From Bacillota bacterium (GTDB taxonomy: Bacteria > Bacillota > Clostridia > Lachnospirales > Lachnospiraceae): 18,102 nucleotides of DNA. How positions within the stretch are numbered: the first letter of the stretch is position 1; every line of letters starts with the position of its first letter. Of this stretch, positions 14,028-18,102 are shown piece by piece. The stretch covers positions 1 to 18,102 of the forward strand of contig JAEWPN010000159.1 of NCBI GenBank assembly GCA_023399455.1, written 5' to 3'. The position numbers were made by a program, and so were the translations under genes. A model generated the notes under the pieces. It saw only the letters and a list, made by a program, of their open reading frames with translations. It ran no database searches and was not told the origin of the DNA.

Positions 14028-16322
14028 TTATAGCACAATTTCCGCCCGATTTTCTGTTATTGTCACTTTTGCTTCCGGATGGCCTTCCGCTTCCACAAAG
14101 AAGCTCTTGCTTCCCTCGGATTGTAATGTATAAAGAACATCTAAGAAAATTTTTCCATTTTTCGCCGAAACGGAAACCTTCATTGCTTCCTTGCCGTCAA
14201 TATCCGGTACCATTGTATGAATCTTGGCTTCGTCCTGAATCTGGAACAGCTTTAATGTGGTGCCATCCGTATAATCGTAATCCGGCCTTTCCTTATTATT
14301 TCCTATCGCCAGAACGGTATTTTCCCTTACCATTAGCGGAAGGTGGAAATAGTCAAATATTTCCTTATACCATTTTCCTCCTTCTTTCACATCTCCGGTA
14401 AGATAATTAGTCCACGTTCCTTCCGGCAGATAGTAAGAAACTTCTCCTGTTTCCTTCAAAACAGGAGCTACCAGTAAGGAATCTCCCAGCATATACTGCT
14501 TATCCAAGGTCTCGCATGTTAAATCCTCCGGAAATTCCAGGAACATAGGACGCATCATAGGAATTCCTTCTTTATGTGCTTTTACTGCTTGTGCGTAGAT
14601 ATAAGGCATGAGGGAACATTTCAGCTTCACAAACTTTCTTAAGATATCGCATGCTTCCTCATCGAACAGCCACGGCACCCGATAGGAATCAGAACCATGC
14701 AGCCTGCTGTGGGAACTTAACAGTCCGAAGGCACACCAGCGTTTATACACATCGGCTGAAGCCGTTTGTTCAAAGCCTCCTATGTCATGACTCCAAAAAC
14801 CATAGCCTCCAAGAGCCAGGGACAGTCCGCCTCTAAGATCCTCCGCCATGGAGGGGTAAGTAGCCGTACAGTCACCGCCCCAGTGGACAGGGTATCTCTG
14901 TCCTCCTGCTGCCGTAGATCTTGCAAAGACAAGAGCCTTACCCTTTCCGAGCTTTCTTTCTAACAGTTCAAACACCACTTTATTATATAGGTAGGTATAA
15001 TAATTGTGCATTTTCACCGTATCGGAGCCGTCGAAATACTGCACTCCGGTCACCGGAATCCTTTCCCCGAAATCCGTCTTGAAGCAGTCTACCCCCATAT
15101 CGATTAGTCTCTCCAGCTTATCCTCATACCACTTGCAGGCCTGCGGATTTGTGAAGTCCACAAGCGCCATTCCTGCCTGCCATCTGTCGCACTGCCATAC
15201 CGATCCGTCAGTACTCTTAACGAAGTATCCATGCTCCATCCCCTCGTCAAATAGCGCTGATTTCTGCCCGATATAGCTGTTGATCCATACGCAGATATGT
15301 AGTCCTCTTTCCTTATAACGCCCAAGCATTCCTTCCGGATCCGGGAAGGTGTCTTTGTCCCACTCAAAATTACACCATTCATAACCCTTCATCCAAAAGC
15401 AGTCAAAATGAAAGGTGTGGAGAGGAATATCTCTGTCAGCCATGCCCTGAATAAAGCTCGTTGTCGTTTTCTCGTCATAGTTTGTGGTAAAAGAGGTGGT
15501 CAGCCACAGCCCGAAAGACCAAGAAGGCACAAGCGCCGGCTTTCCCATGAGCTGCGTATATAACTGCACAGTTCCTTTTGGCGTATGGCCGTTTAAAATA
15601 TAATATTCCAGCTGTTCGGTCCGCACGCTGAACTGTACTCTTTCTACCTTTTCACTGCCTACTTCAAAATGAACATCTCCGGCATGTCCTACGAATACCC
15701 CATAACCTTTATTTGTAATATAAAAAGGAATATTTTTGTATGTCTGTTCAGAAGCCGTTCCTCCGTCTTCATTCCAGATCTCTACAACCTGCCCATTTTT
15801 TATAAAAGGCGTATAACGTTCTCCCATGCCGTATACGTATTCACCCACGTCCAAAAGGAGCTGCTCCGCCATATAATTTTGCTTTGTTTCTTTATTCTTC
15901 ATGTAAGCGAGGTTACGGTAACTGCTCTCGGTAAGAAGTCTGTTTCCATCTTTGAATTCCACCTTCCAGGCGTTTGCAGTTTTATAAATAACAGCACTGG
16001 TTTTTCCCGAGGTATATGTGATTTTTTCTCCCGTCTCGGAAATGGAAATAAAATCGCCGCTTTGCTCATTTACTTCGTAAGCAGGGCCCTTATTTAAGGC
16101 ACCTTTGAAGTGTACCGCAGAAACTTTGATCACATCTTCCATAGGGCTGGAAAAGGTTACCGTAAGCATCGGCTGATTCAGCGTATCGCCCCGATCCCCC
16201 ATATGCCTGGTTGCCGCATATACGGTCAGTTTATTGTCTTTTACCTCGCAGTCATAATATTCAACGGCATAAACAGGATCTATTTCTTCCCTGATACGCC
16301 AATACCCATTTGTAAATTTCAT
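14028..16322 (-). CDS. yicI: GH31 alpha-xylosidase, YicI-like
   Basis: Hydrolyses terminal alpha-xylosyl residues, retaining mechanism, in the cytoplasm (no signal peptide). The sequence follows E. coli YicI (772 aa) closely: IEHF-type N-terminal domain (VHFKGALNKGPAYEV), then the barrel with HFDCFWMKGYEWCNFEW, whose Cys-Phe pair is a known YicI xyloside-recognition site, the nucleophile in CFKTDFGERIP (Asp417 numbered from the MKF start), the acid/base in HWGGDC (Asp484), and GFWSHDIGGFEQTA, then beta domains at the C-terminus. Start at MKFTNGYW (16320-16322), which aligns with E. coli MKISDGNW and has GGGA 5-7 nt upstream; the ATG at 16358 would add 12 residues unlike the family. Stop touches the downstream dehydratase ATG (TAATG). 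Good confidence in class; natural substrate may include isoprimeverose-like xyloglucan fragments. Confidence 0.93.
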   Translation of the reverse strand: MKFTNGYWRIREEIDPVYAVEYYDCEVKDNKLTVYAATRHMGDRGDTLNQPMLTVTFSSPMEDVIKVSAVHFKGALNKGPAYEVNEQSGDFISISETGEKITYTSGKTSAVIYKTANAWKVEFKDGNRLLTESSYRNLAYMKNKETKQNYMAEQLLLDVGEYVYGMGERYTPFIKNGQVVEIWNEDGGTASEQTYKNIPFYITNKGYGVFVGHAGDVHFEVGSEKVERVQFSVRTEQLEYYILNGHTPKGTVQLYTQLMGKPALVPSWSFGLWLTTSFTTNYDEKTTTSFIQGMADRDIPLHTFHFDCFWMKGYEWCNFEWDKDTFPDPEGMLGRYKERGLHICVWINSYIGQKSALFDEGMEHGYFVKSTDGSVWQCDRWQAGMALVDFTNPQACKWYEDKLERLIDMGVDCFKTDFGERIPVTGVQYFDGSDTVKMHNYYTYLYNKVVFELLERKLGKGKALVFARSTAAGGQRYPVHWGGDCTATYPSMAEDLRGGLSLALGGYGFWSHDIGGFEQTASADVYKRWCAFGLLSSHSRLHGSDSYRVPWLFDEEACDILRKFVKLKCSLMPYIYAQAVKAHKEGIPMMRPMFLEFPEDLTCETLDKQYMLGDSLLVAPVLKETGEVSYYLPEGTWTNYLTGDVKEGGKWYKEIFDYFHLPLMVRENTVLAIGNNKERPDYDYTDGTTLKLFQIQDEAKIHTMVPDIDGKEAMKVSVSAKNGKIFLDVLYTLQSEGSKSFFVEAEGHPEAKVTITENRAEIVL

Positions 16323-16336
16323 AATTATTCCCATCT

Positions 16337-16352
16337 GCGCGTTACAACGCGC
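16337..16352. promoter_or_regulatory. GC-rich 16-nt palindrome before yicI
   Basis: GCGCGTTACAACGCGC has 7-bp perfect arms and a two-base centre, and lies just upstream of the yicI SD. A related palindrome, CCGCGTTCGTAAGCGG, stands at 17453-17468 before the dehydrogenase gene. It could be an operator of a LacI-like regulator or an mRNA hairpin. Confidence 0.5.
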
Positions 16353-16357
16353 ACTCA

Positions 16358-16388
16358 AATCAACAGTTGAATACGATTTTTATTCAAC
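16358..16388. promoter_or_regulatory. Operator-like repeat, copy A (before yicI)
   Basis: Contains TCAACAGTTGA (16360-16370), an 11-nt palindrome, and a third half-site ATTCAAC (16382-16388). The 14 bases AATCAACAGTTGAA (16358-16371) recur exactly at 17471-17484. Lies in the short gap between the dehydrogenase stop and yicI start, so it may tune yicI within the operon. Confidence 0.6.
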
Positions 16389-16396
16389 ATTTTCTC

Positions 16397-17419
16397 CTAC
16401 CATCCTATGATGATCTTGCCCTGACTGCGCATAGCTGCGTCTCCCAATACCATATTCAGTTCTTCCAAGGGCATCTTTTTATATATCATGGATCTGACAT
16501 CAATTTTTCCCGATTCTATGAGAGAAATGGCGCGCTGCTGCGTGTAGGGATTAATGAAGGATGCTTTTAAAGTAATCTCTTTTCTAAAAAGTTCAAAGGG
16601 CTTGATTGCAAGCTCCTCCCCCGGCCTTGTAAGTCCGAACAGCATGACAACCGATTTCTTTCCTGCAATCTCCAATGCCTGTTTCATGCTGTCAATCCTT
16701 CCGACGCACTCGATTACCGTATGGATGCGGGTAATTTGATTTTCCAAAAGCATTCGCTTTATATCCTGCTTTACCGGATCTATCACAATATCTGCACCCA
16801 GCTTCATGGCCTGTTCACGCTTGACCTCCACGGGCTCTATGGCAATGACCCTCGCCGCTCCGCTGATGCGCGCAAGCTGCAGCATAAGAAGTCCGATCAT
16901 CCCCATTCCGAATATCGCCACCGTATCGTCTGGATGTATCTCACACATATCGATTCCATGCAGACAGCATGCTACCGGTTCCGCCATTGCGGCCTCCTCA
17001 AAAGTAAGCGCCTCGGAAATAATATATGCCTGTTCTTCAGGTACCGTACAATATTCTGCGAATCCCCCGTTTACCGTCGTTCCGATACCGATCATGTTTT
17101 CACAGAAATGGCCGATACCATTCCTGCAATATTCGCATTTGCCGCATAGCTTGTTGGGGTCCACACATACCCTGTCCCCAACCTTTATTCTCTTTACGCC
17201 TTCTCCTATTTCCTTCACTTCACCGGAGAATTCATGTCCCAGAATAGTTCCGGCAGGACTCTTCGCGGCGCCCTCATCTCCTTCATAAATATGTACATCA
17301 GTTCCGCATACCCCACAGGCATGCACCTTGATGAGTACCTCTCCATACCCGGGAACGGGCTTCTTCACTTCTTCTATCCTTAGATCTTTCTTACCGTAAA
17401 ATACAGCAGCTTTCATCAT
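16397..17419 (-). CDS. Zinc-dependent medium-chain dehydrogenase (sugar/polyol type)
   Basis: NAD(P)-dependent oxidoreductase of the sorbitol/threonine dehydrogenase group, cytoplasmic. Numbering from MKAAVFYG: catalytic zinc ligands Cys37 (GVCGTD), His61-Glu62 (GHEF) and Glu146 (AEPVACC); structural zinc Cys91, 94, 97 and 105; Rossmann motif GMGMIG at 170-175; acidic Glu at the end of the second strand (VIAIEP), favouring NAD. Of three ATGs (17428, 17419, 17416), the one at 17419 has GGAG 10 nt upstream and is chosen; the longer frame to 17476 has no SD and its first residues look non-coding and would cover the operator B region. The neighbours (two GH31 glycosidases and a sugar-acid dehydratase) suggest it oxidises a released sugar or polyol; the exact substrate cannot be read. 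Confidence 0.9.
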   Translation of the reverse strand: MMKAAVFYGKKDLRIEEVKKPVPGYGEVLIKVHACGVCGTDVHIYEGDEGAAKSPAGTILGHEFSGEVKEIGEGVKRIKVGDRVCVDPNKLCGKCEYCRNGIGHFCENMIGIGTTVNGGFAEYCTVPEEQAYIISEALTFEEAAMAEPVACCLHGIDMCEIHPDDTVAIFGMGMIGLLMLQLARISGAARVIAIEPVEVKREQAMKLGADIVIDPVKQDIKRMLLENQITRIHTVIECVGRIDSMKQALEIAGKKSVVMLFGLTRPGEELAIKPFELFRKEITLKASFINPYTQQRAISLIESGKIDVRSMIYKKMPLEELNMVLGDAAMRSQGKIIIGW

Positions 17420-17452
17420 TATACCCATGCTCCTTTCAACCTTACCTCGTGT

Positions 17453-17468
17453 CCGCGTTCGTAAGCGG
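17453..17468. promoter_or_regulatory. GC-rich palindrome before the dehydrogenase gene
   Basis: CCGCGTTCGTAAGCGG, imperfect 16-nt inverted repeat sharing CGCGTT with the palindrome at 16337-16352 and placed in the same order, between operator-like repeat and SD. Possible regulator site; the match is imperfect. Confidence 0.4.
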
Positions 17469-17470
17469 AT

Positions 17471-17497
17471 AATCAACAGTTGAAAATGTTTGTCAAC
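17471..17497. promoter_or_regulatory. Operator-like repeat, copy B (before the dehydrogenase)
   Basis: AATCAACAGTTGAA at 17471-17484 equals copy A exactly, and a further TCAAC half-site lies at 17493-17497, touching the GH31 stop codon. On the minus strand a perfect TTGACA is contained here, but no good -10 is at the right spacing, so promoter activity is uncertain. Confidence 0.6.
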
Positions 17498-18102
17498 CTA
17501 ATTACACCTTGTAAATACCGGAAGCTGCGCAAGAGGAGCATCCACTTCGATAGCTTTTCCACCATCAAACGTTTCTCCGGTCCAATAATTTTTCCATTTA
17601 CTGCCGCTTGGCAGATAGACTTCTCTCTTTCTCATATCCGCATACAGGATAGGCGCGACAAGAAAATCCGGGCCAAACATATATTCATCTTCCATTTCCC
17701 ATGCTTTTGCGTCTTCGGGGAAATCATAAAATAACGGTCTCATAACCGGCGTTCCTTTTTCATGGGCCTCTTTCATCAATTCTGTGATATAAGGCTTCAT
17801 ATTCTCCCTAAGCTGTAAATAAGTCTTGCAGATTTCATATGCTTCATCCCCAAAGGACCACACCTCATTATCCGCACCGGAAACGCATGCCGCACCTCCC
17901 TCTGTTCCCATGGGCTCTTTCAGCGGTTCCCTATAACCGTGCAAACGCATAACCGGACAAAAAGTTCCATACTCGAACCATCTTATCAATAGCTCCTGAA
18001 ACGCAGGGTCCCCTGGATCTCCTCCGTGGAATCCTCCGATATCGGTGGTCCACCATGGAATTCCTGCAATCCCCATATTCAATCCTGCTGCCAGCTGATT
18101 GC
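17498..18102 (-). CDS. GH31 glycosidase, C-terminal part (start outside window)
   Basis: The frame is open to the right edge, so the first two thirds of the protein are not in view. The visible 200 residues begin NQLAAGLNMGIAGIPWWTTDIGGFHGG, the barrel region of GH31 alpha-glucosidases/alpha-xylosidases that ends the catalytic core. RLHGYREPLKEP and the KPYITELMKEAHEKGTPVMRPLFYDFPED segments follow, and then the C-terminal beta domain with FLVAPIL and VYLPSG. Differs from the YicI-type neighbour (longer insert, other loop residues), so it is not a duplicate and may have another specificity. It is the first visible gene of the sugar operon. Confidence 0.9.
   Translation of the reverse strand, partial: NQLAAGLNMGIAGIPWWTTDIGGFHGGDPGDPAFQELLIRWFEYGTFCPVMRLHGYREPLKEPMGTEGGAACVSGADNEVWSFGDEAYEICKTYLQLRENMKPYITELMKEAHEKGTPVMRPLFYDFPEDAKAWEMEDEYMFGPDFLVAPILYADMRKREVYLPSGSKWKNYWTGETFDGGKAIEVDAPLAQLPVFTRCN

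Noticed and set aside
17420..17476. Longer N-terminus for the zinc dehydrogenase
   Set aside because: The 19 extra residues are Arg-rich, unlike the family, have no SD, and cover the palindrome at 17453-17468.

Overview
The window looks like a piece of a spore-forming, probably motile Clostridia (Lachnospiraceae-like) chromosome. The reasons are the spmB spore-maturation gene, a Cache-type chemoreceptor, Gram-positive-style strong Shine-Dalgarno (SD) sequences, and the mix of glycoside-degrading and aldehyde-metabolising genes. The assignment is by general character only; no species is claimed.

Left part (1-5739), moderate GC. The 3' end of a nitroreductase gene (+) runs up to a block on the minus strand. 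Reading in the direction of transcription, that block is a DUF2804 gene, a class-3-type aldehyde dehydrogenase, a Cache methyl-accepting chemotaxis protein, a small 86-residue protein of unknown function 11 nt after it, and spmB. spmB has no neighbouring spmA and has ATC where its start codon should be.

Middle part (about 5740-12236), clearly AT-rich and different in coding style from both sides. This looks like an inserted accessory island and is the most interesting part. On the plus strand lie a promoter, a 30-residue Tyr-ending peptide gene (not previously obvious because it is so small), a hairpin, a radical SAM enzyme with a Cys-rich C-terminus, a three-gene ABC-2 exporter (ATPase and two permeases, overlapping genes), and a 40-residue secreted-type peptide. 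Convergent to it, with only 3 nt between stop codons, is a 612-residue regulator. It consists of two consecutive helix-turn-helix plus TPR-like modules in register at an offset of 301 residues, i.e. an internally duplicated Rgg/PlcR-like protein. My reading: a RiPP-type peptide (ribosomally made, modified by radical SAM chemistry and exported), controlled by a peptide-sensing regulator whose pheromone may be the 40-residue ORF.

Right part (12271-18102), moderate GC, all minus strand. In transcription order: the end of one GH31 glycosidase, a zinc-dependent sugar/polyol dehydrogenase, a second GH31 enzyme that is very close to the E. coli alpha-xylosidase YicI, and an IlvD/Edd-family dehydratase of the sugar-acid type, ended by a terminator. 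Together they look like a unit for releasing xylose or a related sugar from alpha-glycosides and oxidising/dehydrating it. Two of the gaps in this operon carry the same operator-like sequence (TTCAACTGTTGATT), followed by a GC-rich 16-nt palindrome.

No rRNA, tRNA, CRISPR array or transposase was seen.
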